A stretch of 64,000 nucleotides of DNA from JBGZEX01 sp041846495 (GTDB taxonomy: Bacteria; Bacteroidota; Bacteroidia; Bacteroidales; Marinifilaceae). The notes below the pieces were generated by a model that did no database searches, had not been told where the DNA came from, and saw only the letters and a program-made list of their open reading frames with translations. Each line of letters starts with the position of its first letter. The stretch's first letter is position 1. The DNA lies in contig JBGZEX010000083.1 of NCBI GenBank assembly GCA_041846495.1, forward strand, positions 1 to 64,000. The letters are read 5' to 3'. The position numbers and the translations under genes were made by a program. This document shows positions 1 to 9,775 of this stretch, piece by piece.

Positions 1-654
1 ATAAGCTTTGATTTCCTGAACGCTTTCCAAGCCTTCCCGAATTCTTTCGGTAAGTCGGAGTTTGACGTGATGAAACTCTCTATTCAGTCTGTCGAACATT
101 TTTTTGGAAAACAATACGACGGCAAGAGCCACCGGCACAACCCAGAGCAGAGCCAATGCCAACTGCCACTGATAGAAAAACAAGCCGATACCGATAAGCA
201 GCATGGTGATGAGCGAGGCAAATAGTTGAGGCACATTATGCGAGAAAAGCTGCTCCATCATATTATTATCCTCCATAATATGAGAAGTCAGGTCGGAAAG
301 GTTTTTTTCTCCGAAAAAGGCCAAGGGCAGTTTCCGCAACTTCTCGGCAAGCGATATACGGCGGTTACCGCTCTCGGTATAAATATTGGAATAGGTATTG
401 GTATACTGCAAAAGGGCGATAGCGAAAGCTATCGTCATAAAAACCACGGCTATCGACAAATAATACCAGAATCCGTGCAATACCGTATTTTGCGGATCGA
501 TAATCGGTTGCAGATAGTCCGTTAAAAACATAAATACGAATACTGCCGGCAACATCAGGGCGATATTGAGCAGAACGGTGAAGACAATGCCTCCCGCAAG
601 CGATTTGGCTCCCTTTTCCGACAGAGCAAAGCGGTTTTGAAAATAACGTATCAT
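1..654 (-). CDS. ABC exporter half-transporter, membrane part (partial, 3' end beyond window)
   Basis: The reading frame starts with ATG at 652-654 and stays open for 218 codons to the first base of the window, so only the N-terminal part is present. It has hydrophobic segments followed by the conserved cytoplasmic coupling region (LRKLPLAFFGEKNLSDL) and ends in the ESVQEIKAY region typical of type IV exporter transmembrane domains. The ATP-binding domain must lie to the left. It follows the complete exporter gene at 750-2501 on the same strand after a 95-base gap. The two are probably the halves of a heterodimeric efflux pump. The substrate is unknown; drug, lipid, peptide or siderophore export are all possible. 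Confidence 0.85.
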   Translation of the reverse strand, partial: MIRYFQNRFALSEKGAKSLAGGIVFTVLLNIALMLPAVFVFMFLTDYLQPIIDPQNTVLHGFWYYLSIAVVFMTIAFAIALLQYTNTYSNIYTESGNRRISLAEKLRKLPLAFFGEKNLSDLTSHIMEDNNMMEQLFSHNVPQLFASLITMLLIGIGLFFYQWQLALALLWVVPVALAVVLFSKKMFDRLNREFHHVKLRLTERIREGLESVQEIKAY

Positions 655-749
655 TTATTGCAATATTTTTAATTCTGTTGATAATTGAATTTACAGTTTC
701 GACAATCGATCGGCAGAGATGCGGGTATTTTCCGACAGGAAGGATTTAT

Positions 750-2501
750 TCATACCGTCCATGCAACCGCTTTCCGGTATTCCTCCCACATACGTTTATA
801 AATGCCGTTTCTTTCAAGGAGTTCGTCATGGGTTCCTTCCTCCGCAATCTTGCCCTTGTCGACGACGAGAATCCGATCGGCATTGCGAACGCTCGACAAG
901 CGGTGGGCTATGACGAGCGAGGTTTTACCTTTCATCAATTCGTGCAATCCCTGCCGTATGAGATGTTCGTTTTCGGGGTCGGCAAAGGCGGTAGCCTCAT
1001 CGAGCACCACGATGGGGGCATCCTTAAGGATGGCGCGTGCCAATGCGATGCGTTGCTGTTCGCCTCCCGAAAGATAAGTGCCGTCGGTGCCTATAGGCGT
1101 ATTCAAGCCGTCGGGCAATCGCTCTATAATCTCACGGCTTTGCGAAAGTTCTACGGCCCGGTCTACGGCTTCCGGCGCCGCATCGGGAGAACCGTAAGTC
1201 ACGTTCTCCCGCAACGTGGTTTTAAACAGTTTCGTATTCTGGAACACAAAGGATATGTTGTCCATCAACTCCTCTTTGGCTATCCGCCTGACATCCGTTC
1301 CTCCGATACGCACACAACCTTCCGTCGTGTCCCAAAAACGGGGGATAAGCCGGGCGATCGTCGTCTTTCCACCCCCCGACGGTCCCACCAAAGCATAGGT
1401 ATGTCCTTCGGGTATGGCGAAACTTACGCCGTCTACGGCATTTTGCTCCGCCCCGTCGTAACGGAAAACCACATTATCGAACTCTATGCCGAATCCTCGA
1501 GGCGACAAGGTATTCTCCGGCGTTTCGAGCTGCGGGTAACGCGTCAGATTTTCGACACGCGTAATGGCCTCGTTCGCCAAAAACATATTCTGATTCAAAT
1601 ACATAATTTTCATCACATTGGAGGAAATAACGGGGCTTATCAGTATATAAAAAAACATATCGGTAATAACGGCGGCATAACCGTCGCCCCTCCCAATCAA
1701 CAGAATGGCGGCAGGCACGAGGAAATAGGCGAATCCGTTGATGACAATCGTATAAAACGAATAGGGTTTCTGCCAACCGAGCGTATATTGGGATACCAAA
1801 TCGCGATAAGTGACGATGCTGTCGTAAAAACGTTTGAATGAAAATACCGTCTGCTGGAATACCTTGACGACGGGAATGCCGCGCACGTATTCCACAGCTT
1901 CGCTGCTCATCCGTTCCTGCGCATCGAGATACATTTTCTGAAAATTATTCCGCCTGGGATTCATCAAATAGCCCATCGTAACAAAAGCGGCAATAAGCGG
2001 TATCATAGAAGCCGCTCCCAATCGCCAGTCGAATACGAAAAGCAATACGATAACCGTCAGCGGGGCCAAAATACTTCCTATTATATCGGGCAGGATGTGT
2101 GCAAGAAAAACATGGGTATTCGAAGGATCTTCGTCGATAATCTTGCGCATTCGTCCCTCCATCTCTTTATCGAAGAAACCGAGCGGCATATTTACTATTT
2201 TCCGCATCGCTTCCCTCCTCATATTGACCTCCACGCGAAATGCGGCAAAATGCGCCATCATCAATGCAATGAAGTAAACGACTATGCCGCCTACCGCCGT
2301 ACCTACCGCCCACCATGCATAAACATTTACGGGAGTCCCTTCCGCCACGCCTCCCGTACTCAAAAGAGTACGTACAATCAACCATACGAAAAACAAAGGC
2401 AAAAGAGCTACCAATCCGCTGATACCCGAAAAAATCAGAGAGAGCGGAAGCAGAAATCTGCGGTTTCCCATATAAAATCCGAATCTTTTCAATAGAGCCA
2501 T
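750..2501 (-). CDS. ABC exporter half-transporter (TMD-NBD fusion)
   Basis: A 583-residue half transporter. Membrane segments occupy roughly residues 15-300. The nucleotide-binding domain covers about 335-583, with Walker A GPSGGGKT at 373-380, signature LSGGEQ at 477-482, Walker B VVLDEAT at about 498-504 and the switch histidine in IAHRL near 533. All catalytic residues are present, although the D-loop reads DEATAFAD instead of the usual DEATSALD. It lies upstream of a second half transporter (1-654) and 17 bases downstream of a small ORF, in a group preceded by a TetR gene. This suggests a TetR-controlled heterodimeric efflux system in the inner membrane. The substrate cannot be read from the sequence. 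Confidence 0.9.
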   Translation of the reverse strand: MALLKRFGFYMGNRRFLLPLSLIFSGISGLVALLPLFFVWLIVRTLLSTGGVAEGTPVNVYAWWAVGTAVGGIVVYFIALMMAHFAAFRVEVNMRREAMRKIVNMPLGFFDKEMEGRMRKIIDEDPSNTHVFLAHILPDIIGSILAPLTVIVLLFVFDWRLGAASMIPLIAAFVTMGYLMNPRRNNFQKMYLDAQERMSSEAVEYVRGIPVVKVFQQTVFSFKRFYDSIVTYRDLVSQYTLGWQKPYSFYTIVINGFAYFLVPAAILLIGRGDGYAAVITDMFFYILISPVISSNVMKIMYLNQNMFLANEAITRVENLTRYPQLETPENTLSPRGFGIEFDNVVFRYDGAEQNAVDGVSFAIPEGHTYALVGPSGGGKTTIARLIPRFWDTTEGCVRIGGTDVRRIAKEELMDNISFVFQNTKLFKTTLRENVTYGSPDAAPEAVDRAVELSQSREIIERLPDGLNTPIGTDGTYLSGGEQQRIALARAILKDAPIVVLDEATAFADPENEHLIRQGLHELMKGKTSLVIAHRLSSVRNADRILVVDKGKIAEEGTHDELLERNGIYKRMWEEYRKAVAWTV

Positions 2502-2518
2502 AATCCCTTAATTAATCG

Positions 2519-2722
2519 TTAATCCGTTATATCGCCCGAAGCGAGCGGCAAACCTGCGGAATACCCCGACGGCATGTCCTTATCCGCACAATCTCTCACC
2601 TCTTTTTTCATCCATGACTCCTCACAAAGACGTATTCCGTTTACGCCCTGTATCATCGTAATTTTCTCATCGTCTACAAGATTGGTTATACTCATAAGTC
2701 GTAATTTAAGTAAGTAATTCAT
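2519..2722 (-). CDS. small protein of unknown function (67 aa, or 58 aa from an internal ATG)
   Basis: A short frame with ATG starts at 2722 and 2695, the second giving a protein that begins MSITNLVDDEKITMI. It ends 17 bases before the ABC exporter start. It contains two cysteines, is mostly polar after residue 10, and has no signal peptide or membrane segment. I do not recognise the family. Its place between a palindromic operator (2804-2818) and the exporter genes, on the same strand, suggests it is the first gene of the regulated operon. It might be a substrate or accessory peptide of the transporter. It could also be a chance ORF in a leader region, so its status as a gene is only moderately supported. 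Confidence 0.45.
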   Translation of the reverse strand: MNYLLKLRLMSITNLVDDEKITMIQGVNGIRLCEESWMKKEVRDCADKDMPSGYSAGLPLASGDITD

Positions 2723-2803
2723 TAATAAATCTTCAAGCGGCAATCTCCCGATAAACCGGGTGCGAATTCATTCCGATGCACGGAAATTCGATTCTATTTA
2801 AAA

Positions 2804-2818
2804 AAGAACATTGTTCTT
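2804..2818. promoter_or_regulatory. candidate TetR operator upstream of the exporter operon
   Basis: Perfect 15-bp palindrome AAGAACA-T-TGTTCTT. Its 11-bp core, GAACAnTGTTC, occurs again in front of the tetR gene (3499-3509). The site lies between tetR and the small ORF/exporter genes, where a promoter for them would be expected. Confidence 0.6.
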
Positions 2819-2852
2819 AAACATTAACACCATTAAAATCCCCCGAAATTCT

Positions 2853-3467
2853 CTACGCTTTCAACAATTCTTTCCAACCCGCCGTGCCGAAAGCCACGTA
2901 TTCCGATAAAAAACGCTCTATCTCCTCTTCCGTCAATTCGTCGTGGGTCACGATTTCTCCCATAAGCGTAAGCCACCACGAACTCATCGTATGGATAAAA
3001 AAAGTCGATATATTATCGTTTATATGGGGGTATCGCATTTTCATATGCTGCATATATTTTTTACCGGATTCCGTCTGGCGGTCGGTAAAAAAATCCCTGT
3101 AATTCTCGAGGGAGGAACCGCCGGATTGAAACAGCAACAATTTCAACTCCGCCTCGTTTCCTTTAAGCACGCTCATAAACTCATCCATCATTTTACGCTG
3201 ATAGGATTTTTCCGTAAATACGTTCAGCGTCAAATAGTCTTCGCTGTCATGAGTCTCCGCAAGTCTGTCGAAAGCCTCTAAAAGAGGCGTCAATACGGCC
3301 CGGAAAATCTCATCCTTATCCTTAAAATAATTATAGATATTGCTTAAAGTAACCCCGGATCTTTTGGCGATAGCACGCATGGAAGCATTCTTAAAGCCGA
3401 ACTTCAGGAATTCTTCATGAGCCGCCCGCAAAAGGATTTGCCGAATATCTTTCTTTTGCCTCTGCAT
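2853..3467 (-). CDS. TetR/AcrR family transcriptional regulator
   Basis: A 204-residue protein counted from the ATG at 3467. A TTG further upstream is unlikely because it overlaps the -7 box. The N-terminal helix-turn-helix spans about residues 8-55 (ILLRAAHEEFLKFGFKNASM, then VTLSNIYNYFKDKDEIF), the classical TetR_N pattern. The helical C-terminal half is the variable ligand-binding region. The gene precedes a small ORF and two ABC exporter halves on the same strand. Copies of GAACAnTGTTC at its own promoter and at the exporter side suggest autorepression plus repression of the pump, relieved by an unknown ligand that may be the exported compound. Confidence 0.9.
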   Translation of the reverse strand: MQRQKKDIRQILLRAAHEEFLKFGFKNASMRAIAKRSGVTLSNIYNYFKDKDEIFRAVLTPLLEAFDRLAETHDSEDYLTLNVFTEKSYQRKMMDEFMSVLKGNEAELKLLLFQSGGSSLENYRDFFTDRQTESGKKYMQHMKMRYPHINDNISTFFIHTMSSWWLTLMGEIVTHDELTEEEIERFLSEYVAFGTAGWKELLKA

Positions 3468-3482
3468 AATGTTTCGTTTTTG

Positions 3483-3490
3483 CAAATATA
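3483..3490 (-). promoter_or_regulatory. tetR promoter -7 box (TATATTTG)
   Basis: On the minus strand the sequence reads TATATTTG, a perfect match to the Bacteroidota TAnnTTTG -7 element, 15 bases before the chosen tetR ATG. The putative operator at 3499-3509 lies between the expected -33 and -7 positions. Confidence 0.6.
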
Positions 3491-3498
3491 GGATATAA

Positions 3499-3509
3499 GA
3501 ACAATGTTC
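3499..3509. promoter_or_regulatory. candidate TetR operator at the tetR promoter
   Basis: Palindrome GAACA-A-TGTTC, the same core as the dyad at 2804-2818, placed just upstream of the tetR -7 box. A repressor bound here would block RNA polymerase, which fits autoregulation. Confidence 0.6.
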
Positions 3510-3620
3510 ACAATCCCCATTTTTAGGGATTTTCCATTTATAAAATCCCTATTTATTGCCAAACCTCGTTCAAAAAGAGAAAAATTCCGCTTTTATAATC
3601 GTTTCAGGTATATACGGAAA

Positions 3621-3661
3621 AAGCCTGCGGAGAAACATCCGATTATGTTTCCCACAGGCTT
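3621..3661 (-). terminator. hairpin downstream of yitT
   Basis: Long interrupted stem: AAGCCTG (3621-3627) pairs with CAGGCTT (3655-3661), and inside it GAAACAT (3632-3638) pairs with ATGTTTC (3645-3651). It lies 25 bases past the yitT stop. The following minus-strand sequence is only weakly T-rich, so termination is likely but not certain. Confidence 0.5.
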
Positions 3662-3685
3662 CGAGTCGACATAAAATTCGGAATA

Positions 3686-4561
3686 TCAAACTCCCTTAAC
3701 TTCCTCAAACCCCTGCCCGTATACGCCCATCACCGTATTCATCGTAATAAAAGCTTTGGGGTCCAGGCGTTTAGTAGTTTTCAGAGCATCGGTTATTTCG
3801 TTTTTACGTACCATTATAATCAACATCTTGCTGTTCTCGCCGGAATACCACCCGTGACAATCGACTACGGTAACACCTCTATGAAGTTCTTGGGAAATAT
3901 AGTCGGCGATTTCGGCATATTTGCTGCTGAAGATAAAGAGTTGGGCGGATTGTTTTTTCCCGGTGAATATGAAATCCACCGTATACGAAGTAACGCCCAT
4001 AAGTACGAATCCGTATATCAATCCCTCTATGGTGGGATTAATCGTCAAGCTGGAAAATATAATGGCACTGTCTACGACCATAAGCACTTTACCCGGACTT
4101 ACATTCCGGTATTTGGTAACCAGCATGGCCACGATATCCGTACCTCCGGTACTTCCTCCGCTGACCAAAGCGAGAGCGATGCCCGTACCCATCATCATTC
4201 CGGCCACGACCGTGCTCAGGAAACGGTCTTCAAGCAAAGCCACCGGAAACAACGGTTGAAATATACCCAACATCAAACTGCCTACGAAAGTGGCGAGTAT
4301 CGTCTTACTCCCGAAACGGGGGCCCAATATCTTAAACGATATGACAATAAGCACGAGATTGATGATAAAGAAACTCAATCCCACGGGAACGACCTCCCCG
4401 GAAAGATAATATATGACGGTACTCAAACCGGTGGCCCCTCCACCCACAATCTTATGGGGTATTTGGAAAGCCGATGCGGCAAGTCCGTAAAGAATCAAAC
4501 CCAGTGTTATATAAAACACCGATTTCCATTCTTCCAAAAATATCTTCTTCAGTTTACCCAT
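3686..4561 (-). CDS. yitT: YitT family membrane protein
   Basis: A 291-residue integral membrane protein with an N-terminal membrane region (about residues 15-200) rich in the glycine motifs of the family, including IVGGGATGLSTVIYYLSG and SGGSTGGTDIVAM. The soluble C-terminal DUF2179 domain (about 205-285) contains RGVTVVDCHGWYSG. The length is normal for the family. Its transport function is not established. It starts 3 bases after glnS ends, so the two genes are probably cotranscribed. Confidence 0.88.
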   Translation of the reverse strand: MGKLKKIFLEEWKSVFYITLGLILYGLAASAFQIPHKIVGGGATGLSTVIYYLSGEVVPVGLSFFIINLVLIVISFKILGPRFGSKTILATFVGSLMLGIFQPLFPVALLEDRFLSTVVAGMMMGTGIALALVSGGSTGGTDIVAMLVTKYRNVSPGKVLMVVDSAIIFSSLTINPTIEGLIYGFVLMGVTSYTVDFIFTGKKQSAQLFIFSSKYAEIADYISQELHRGVTVVDCHGWYSGENSKMLIIMVRKNEITDALKTTKRLDPKAFITMNTVMGVYGQGFEEVKGV

Positions 4562-4564
4562 ATG

Positions 4565-6274
4565 CTATTTATTTTGTTTGGCCCATGTATCTCTCAAAGA
4601 TACCGTCCGATTAAACACAAGGGCGTTCGGACGGGAATCCTTATCTACGCAAAAATAACCCAAACGCTGAAATTGAAATCTTTCACCGGGCGTTGCTCCG
4701 GACAGGGAAGATTCCAATTTACAGTTTCTCAACACAGTCAAGGAATCCTTATTGAGAAATTCCTTGAAATCCCTGTCTTTATGTCCCCCCGGATCTTCAT
4801 CGAAAAAAAGCCGGTCGTAAAGCCGCACTTCCGCATCAACCGCATCTTCGGCCGACACCCAATGCAATGTCCCCTTCACCTTGCGCATGGAGGCCGCACT
4901 TCCGCATCCGCTTTTGGAATCGGGATCGTAAGTACAATGTATACGGATTATCCGTCCGTTTTCATCCTTGTCCGCACCTTGACAACGTACGATATAGGCG
5001 CCTTTCAAACGGACTTCTCCTCCGGGCGTCAATCTGAAAAATTTCTTGGGAGCCGCCTCCATAAAGTCGTCCCGTTCTATGTATATACGTCCGGAAAAGT
5101 TCACCTCCCGGCAACCTCTATCCGGAGCTTCGGGATTATTTTCGATAAGGACTTTCTCGGTTTTTCCTTCGGGATAATTGTCGATGACCACTTCCACGGG
5201 CTCCAATACGGCCATCACTCGGGACGATGTCTTATTAAGCTCTTCCCTTGCGCAGAATTCCAATAAAGACACGTCTATCACATTATCTCTTTTGGCTACT
5301 CCGATTTTCTCGGCGAACAGGCGTACGGAAGCCGGAGAATACCCTCTGCGTCTCAAACCCGAAATCGTCGGCATGCGGGGATCGTCCCATCCGGACACGA
5401 AGCCTTTCTGCACCAACTCCAACAAACGCCGTTTGCTCATCACCGTATAACTCAAATTCAAGCGGGCGAACTCGATCTGTCGGGGACGGTATTCCGTATC
5501 GACCAGTTTATCCAGAAACCAATTGTACAAAGGACGATGCACTTCGAATTCGAGAGTACATACGGAATGGGTAATCCCTTCCAAATAATCGCTTTGTCCG
5601 TGGGTAAAATCGTACATGGGATAAATACACCACGTATCTCCGGTACGATGGTGGGAAGCGTGAATGATACGGTACATTATAGGGTCCCGCATATGCATAT
5701 TGGGGGAAGCCATATCTCCCTTGGCTCTCAATACCCGGCTTCCGTCTTCGAACTCCCCGTTTTTCATTCTGCGGAAAAGCTCGAGATTCTCTTCCGGAGA
5801 ACGGCTACGGAAAGGACTTTCCCGACCCGGCTGCGTGGGCGTTCCCTTTTGTTCTGCAATCGTGTCGGCGGTCTGATCGTCCACATATGCATTCCCCTCC
5901 CGAATCATTTTCTCCGCCCAATCGTAAAGTTGCCGGAAATAATCGGAGGCATAATGAGGTTCCCCGTACCATTCAAAACCCAACCATCGGATATCTTCCA
6001 TTATCGAATCGATATACTCCACATCCTCTTTCACCGGATTCGTATCATCGAAACGGAGATTGCACTTCCCCTTATATTTCTCCGCCAATCCGAAATTCAA
6101 ACAGATGGATTTTGCATGCCCGATATGCAAATAACCGTTGGGTTCAGGCGGGAAACGGGTATGCACCCGCCCTTCGTTTTTACCGGAACTTATATCTTTT
6201 TCGATGATTTGCTCTATAAAATTCAAAGATTTCGATTCGTTTCCGGACATTTCCGAATATTCTTTTACCTCCAT
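4565..6274 (-). CDS. glnS: glutaminyl-tRNA synthetase
   Basis: Charges tRNA-Gln with glutamine in the cytoplasm. The class I signature HIGH is present in [15 protein letters not shown] near residue 40, and the KMSKS-type loop reads VMSKRRL. The C-terminal anticodon-binding beta-barrel follows. I chose the ATG at 6274 (569 aa), about 30 bases downstream of a TACTTTTG promoter box; the ATG at 6250 is an alternative. A longer upstream frame would begin before the promoter and is rejected. GlnRS presence implies direct glutaminylation in this organism. yitT follows after 3 bases. Confidence 0.95.
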   Translation of the reverse strand: MEVKEYSEMSGNESKSLNFIEQIIEKDISSGKNEGRVHTRFPPEPNGYLHIGHAKSICLNFGLAEKYKGKCNLRFDDTNPVKEDVEYIDSIMEDIRWLGFEWYGEPHYASDYFRQLYDWAEKMIREGNAYVDDQTADTIAEQKGTPTQPGRESPFRSRSPEENLELFRRMKNGEFEDGSRVLRAKGDMASPNMHMRDPIMYRIIHASHHRTGDTWCIYPMYDFTHGQSDYLEGITHSVCTLEFEVHRPLYNWFLDKLVDTEYRPRQIEFARLNLSYTVMSKRRLLELVQKGFVSGWDDPRMPTISGLRRRGYSPASVRLFAEKIGVAKRDNVIDVSLLEFCAREELNKTSSRVMAVLEPVEVVIDNYPEGKTEKVLIENNPEAPDRGCREVNFSGRIYIERDDFMEAAPKKFFRLTPGGEVRLKGAYIVRCQGADKDENGRIIRIHCTYDPDSKSGCGSAASMRKVKGTLHWVSAEDAVDAEVRLYDRLFFDEDPGGHKDRDFKEFLNKDSLTVLRNCKLESSLSGATPGERFQFQRLGYFCVDKDSRPNALVFNRTVSLRDTWAKQNK

Positions 6275-6303
6275 AATCCGTATATTACTATATAAATATG
6301 CAG

Positions 6304-6311
6304 CAAAAGTA
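6304..6311 (-). promoter_or_regulatory. glnS promoter -7 box (TACTTTTG)
   Basis: Minus-strand TACTTTTG matches TAnnTTTG exactly and lies 30 bases before the glnS ATG at 6274. It faces the divergent porin promoter at 6387-6394. Confidence 0.55.
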
Positions 6312-6386
6312 CAACGAAAAGGTGATTTTGAGAAATTTAGTATCAAGTAAATTTCATACCCGAACGTATTTTCCGGGAAAAACAAG

Positions 6387-6394
6387 TATATTTG
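6387..6394 (+). promoter_or_regulatory. promoter -7 box of the porin gene (TATATTTG)
   Basis: Perfect TAnnTTTG match only 5 bases before the ATG at 6400, implying a very short or leaderless transcript for the outer-membrane protein and the gene after it. Confidence 0.55.
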
Positions 6395-6399
6395 CATCC

Positions 6400-8352
6400 A
6401 TGAAAAAGCTGCTTTGCATGGTTTCGTTCGTATACTGCTCCGTATTCTGCATGGCTCAAATCGAAAGAGATATGCGGGAAAGAGGAGAGGTCCCCATGGA
6501 CGAAAGGGAAAATATCCTGCAAGATTCCACAGAAAGGAAACTCGATGTCAAACCTCAACGCCTCACATGGAAATGGAAGCATAACGGGGTCTATAAAGTA
6601 TTCGTACCGGTCGATACCCTTCAAAACGGAATTCACAATCACAATTATATCTTCAAGAATTCGATTTCCAATACCTATTTGGGCAATTTCCCTTCTCCCT
6701 ACGAATCCGATATCTTCATAAACCGGGAAGAAGAGGAGTTTTACCCTTTGAGCCGGTTGAAAGCCTTTCTACTTAAACCCGAAGATGCGAAATATTACAA
6801 TACGACAACTCCGTTTACACGACTCACCTATTTTAACGGGGGAGGAAGAGGTAAAAGCGAAACCCTGTTCGAGGTGACCCACACCCAAAACATAAACCCC
6901 GATTGGAATGCCGGCATTATTTTCCATACCATTTCAAGCGACGGAAGATATATGCACCAAAAAGGAAATGTCTATCATTTTTCAGCCTTTTCTTCCTATG
7001 AAAAAAAACGCTGGGCGATTTCCCTGTTTATCAATCAAAACAACGGACATATCGACGAAAACGGAGGCGTATTGAAACGGACGGATATATTGGACACCAA
7101 TTTGAACTCGCACAATATCGCCGTTAAAATATCCGACGGAGTATCCAATCATATCAGCAATATCAATCGTTATGCCGAAATCCAATACCGTATAGGTCGC
7201 CGGAAACGGCATATAACCGATAAGGATACGACTTTCACCTATCCCATGAAATTCATTTTCGCCGCGACTCAAGAAAAAAACACCTATAGGTTTAAGGAAA
7301 CCACTCATATAGCCGATTTTTTCAAACACACTTTTTTGACGAAATCCGCCAATAACGACATCATCGAAAACGATGTTTTAAAAATAAAATCCCTGCTGGT
7401 CATCGAGGGAAGTAATACCTACAAACGATTTCCCAAATTATTTACCGGATTGGAATACAAAAAGCGCAAAGACGAACAACGCATAAGCATCGACACCCTT
7501 CCCCGAAAAACGACCGTATACGAAAGCGTATTTTTCCATGGAGGCTTATTCAATATCGATACCGGCCGTCTCAATTACGATATTTCCGCTTATTACGGAC
7601 TGAGCGGGGACTATGCCAAAAACTTCGAACTAAAGGCCTGCCTGACCCGCTACCTCGAATCCCGAAAAAACCTTGCGGCCGAAATAAATATAACCGCCTC
7701 CGATAAAAATGCCAATCCCTTCTTTGAAACCTACGTGGGAAATCATAATTTCTGGAAAAATTCCATGAAAAATACGAAAGAAAGGAATATCTCTCTGAAA
7801 TTTCTTCATAAGAAATGGAAAACCGAAGCAGGATGCGCTTTAAATATGAGGAAGAATCATATTTACTTCGATTCCCTTGCCATGCCGGCTCAATACGACA
7901 AAGACTTGAAAATACTCACGCTATGGCTGAAGCAAACTTTTAGATTAAGTAATTTTTATTTCTCTCAAAACTTTTATTTCCAAAAAACGAAAGCGGAAGA
8001 AGTGATTGCTCTACCCGCCGTCTCATTATATTCGCATAATTATTACGAAAACGATTTATTTCGAAAAGCCTTGAGACTGCAAGCCGGTATCGATATATTC
8101 TACAACTCCGCTTTCTATGCCGATCACTATGCTCCCGGCATTATGCAATTCCATAACCAACGCCGGATCAAAACCGGAAATTATCCGAAAACGGATATTT
8201 TCCTGACGCTTAAAATCAAGACAGCCGTGCTCTATGCCAAATACGAGCATTTGAACTATCATTGGGGCAACAAAAATTATTTTTCTTCTCCCTTTTACCC
8301 CATCAATCCCGCAGTTTTCAAGTTCGGAGTACGTTGGGATTTGTTTTACTGA
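6400..8352 (+). CDS. putative outer-membrane beta-barrel porin (Porin_10-like)
   Basis: A 650-residue protein with an N-terminal signal peptide ([20 protein letters not shown], cleavage after about residue 18-20). The rest alternates polar and aromatic residues as in amphipathic beta strands and ends in an aromatic C-terminus (RWDLFY), typical of barrel proteins inserted by BAM. Length, the [21 protein letters not shown] region and [13 protein letters not shown] resemble the Bacteroidota putative porin family. It lacks the plug and TonB box of a SusC-type receptor. It is followed after 5 bases by an MltF-like transglycosylase, so the pair probably forms one transcript serving the envelope. 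The solute is unknown. Confidence 0.75.
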   Translation: MKKLLCMVSFVYCSVFCMAQIERDMRERGEVPMDERENILQDSTERKLDVKPQRLTWKWKHNGVYKVFVPVDTLQNGIHNHNYIFKNSISNTYLGNFPSPYESDIFINREEEEFYPLSRLKAFLLKPEDAKYYNTTTPFTRLTYFNGGGRGKSETLFEVTHTQNINPDWNAGIIFHTISSDGRYMHQKGNVYHFSAFSSYEKKRWAISLFINQNNGHIDENGGVLKRTDILDTNLNSHNIAVKISDGVSNHISNINRYAEIQYRIGRRKRHITDKDTTFTYPMKFIFAATQEKNTYRFKETTHIADFFKHTFLTKSANNDIIENDVLKIKSLLVIEGSNTYKRFPKLFTGLEYKKRKDEQRISIDTLPRKTTVYESVFFHGGLFNIDTGRLNYDISAYYGLSGDYAKNFELKACLTRYLESRKNLAAEINITASDKNANPFFETYVGNHNFWKNSMKNTKERNISLKFLHKKWKTEAGCALNMRKNHIYFDSLAMPAQYDKDLKILTLWLKQTFRLSNFYFSQNFYFQKTKAEEVIALPAVSLYSHNYYENDLFRKALRLQAGIDIFYNSAFYADHYAPGIMQFHNQRRIKTGNYPKTDIFLTLKIKTAVLYAKYEHLNYHWGNKNYFSSPFYPINPAVFKFGVRWDLFY

Positions 8353-8357
8353 ATTCA

Positions 8358-9710
8358 ATGAAACGAAAATACATATTGCTTACGCTTTTGTTTTCCCTTT
8401 ATCCGGAATGCAAATCTCCTCCGCCCAATGGCAAGCAACCGAGACTCAAGGAACTTATTGCGAACGCTCATATAAGAATCGTCCTTCCGTGCAACAGCAT
8501 GGATTACTATAGCGACAACGGTATTTTAAAAGGTTTCGGCTACTCCTTAGCCAAGAACTTCTCCGATTTCATAGGAACGGATTTACATATCGTAAATACC
8601 GAGAACATGCCGGGGAAGAGCTTAAAACTTATAAAAGAAGGAAAAATCGATATTTATGCCGGAAGAATATATGCCATAGACGACGAAAACTCCGCCGCAT
8701 ACGACATCATCCCTTTGGGACATACGGACATCGTATTGGTAAACAACAAACGATGTCCGGTTTTTTCTTTCGAAAATATAAAAGGGAAAGACATTTTCGT
8801 TCCGAATGACGCCTCTCTTATTCGGATACTGCTCGAAATCAGGGATTCCCTCAAATCGGACTTCAATCTCCGCATTGAAAATTCCCGGGATTTCAACCAA
8901 CTAATGTTCATGGTCGAACAAGGCGAAATCGAATATACGGCAGGAAATAAAACGGATGCCGACATCGCTTGTTCGTTTTTCAAAAATACGGAGACCTCCC
9001 TTACGCTGAAAAGAGGAATAACCTACGGATGGGCTATAAATTCAAAAGCTTACGACCTTAAAGACAGCCTGATGCTTTGGAGTTTCCGGGCTCAGAAAAA
9101 CGGAATTATCCCATATATGAAATCCCAGTATTTCAATTATAATCGAGATCCGGAATTCTATACGGAACCGGAAAAAAGAAGGGGTAAAATAAGCTTATAC
9201 GACACCATTATCAAATCCGAAGCCCGCCATATCGATTGGGACTGGAAACTCCTTGCCGCCCTCATCCATACGGAGTCGAGGTTCAATCCGGCAATTCGTT
9301 CGAAAGCAGGAGCGTCGGGACTTATGCAAATCATGCCGAATACGGCCGAAAATTTCGGCATAACCGATTATATGAATCCCACGAACAATATCAGATGCGG
9401 GGCGCTTTACCTAAAATATTTAGAGACATTTTTCCCGAAAGACATATACGCAAGCGAAAGAATCAAATTCATCATCGCATCCTATAATGTAGGTCCCGGA
9501 CATATTTTCGACGCCATACGTTTGGCTGAAAAATACGGAAAGAAAAATTACGTATGGGATAGAAACGTCGATTCCTGCATTATTCTTAAATCACGCCCCG
9601 AATTCTATAACGACAACATTGTAAAAAACGGGTATTGCAACGGCCGTCAAGTATACGCTTTTGTAAACGAAGTCCTAAAAACCTATGGTTATTATAAGCA
9701 TATTAAATAA
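8358..9710 (+). CDS. mltF: MltF-like membrane-bound lytic murein transglycosylase
   Basis: A 450-residue protein with an N-terminal hydrophobic segment (KYILLTLLFSLY) and a cysteine at about residue 18. The residues before it are a poor lipobox, so lipidation is uncertain. Residues about 30-265 resemble a periplasmic solute-binding domain (SBP_bac_3 type). Residues about 285-430 form an SLT/GEWL domain: ALIHTESRFNPAIRSKAGASGLMQIMP carries the catalytic glutamate (E of HTESRF), followed by NIRCGALYLKYL and IASYNVGPGHI. Together this matches MltF, which cleaves peptidoglycan glycan strands. It directly follows the porin gene. Confidence 0.88.
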   Translation: MKRKYILLTLLFSLYPECKSPPPNGKQPRLKELIANAHIRIVLPCNSMDYYSDNGILKGFGYSLAKNFSDFIGTDLHIVNTENMPGKSLKLIKEGKIDIYAGRIYAIDDENSAAYDIIPLGHTDIVLVNNKRCPVFSFENIKGKDIFVPNDASLIRILLEIRDSLKSDFNLRIENSRDFNQLMFMVEQGEIEYTAGNKTDADIACSFFKNTETSLTLKRGITYGWAINSKAYDLKDSLMLWSFRAQKNGIIPYMKSQYFNYNRDPEFYTEPEKRRGKISLYDTIIKSEARHIDWDWKLLAALIHTESRFNPAIRSKAGASGLMQIMPNTAENFGITDYMNPTNNIRCGALYLKYLETFFPKDIYASERIKFIIASYNVGPGHIFDAIRLAEKYGKKNYVWDRNVDSCIILKSRPEFYNDNIVKNGYCNGRQVYAFVNEVLKTYGYYKHIK

Positions 9711-9712
9711 AT

Positions 9713-9720
9713 TATTTTTG
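9713..9720 (+). promoter_or_regulatory. promoter -7 box (TATTTTTG) upstream of the 9776 gene
   Basis: TATTTTTG matches TAnnTTTG, lies just past the mltF stop and is 55 bases before the ATG at 9776. A weaker candidate (TAAATTCG) lies nearer to the start. Confidence 0.4.
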
Positions 9721-9775
9721 CGTTCTATCCGCATTTTAAGTAAATTCGCACAAATGGATTTTCAAAACCGTCGAT

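Noticed and set aside
678..1841. Long plus-strand ORF antisense to the ABC exporter
   Set aside because: It is a shadow of the minus-strand exporter gene, whose ATPase motifs are unmistakable. The antisense product has no recognisable domain. The same applies to long antisense frames at 3854-5266 (yitT/glnS) and 50326-51999 (lysS).
5537..6295. Plus-strand ORF of about 250 codons opposite glnS
   Set aside because: It lies wholly within glnS on the opposite strand, has no promoter box and its composition is that of a reverse-strand shadow.
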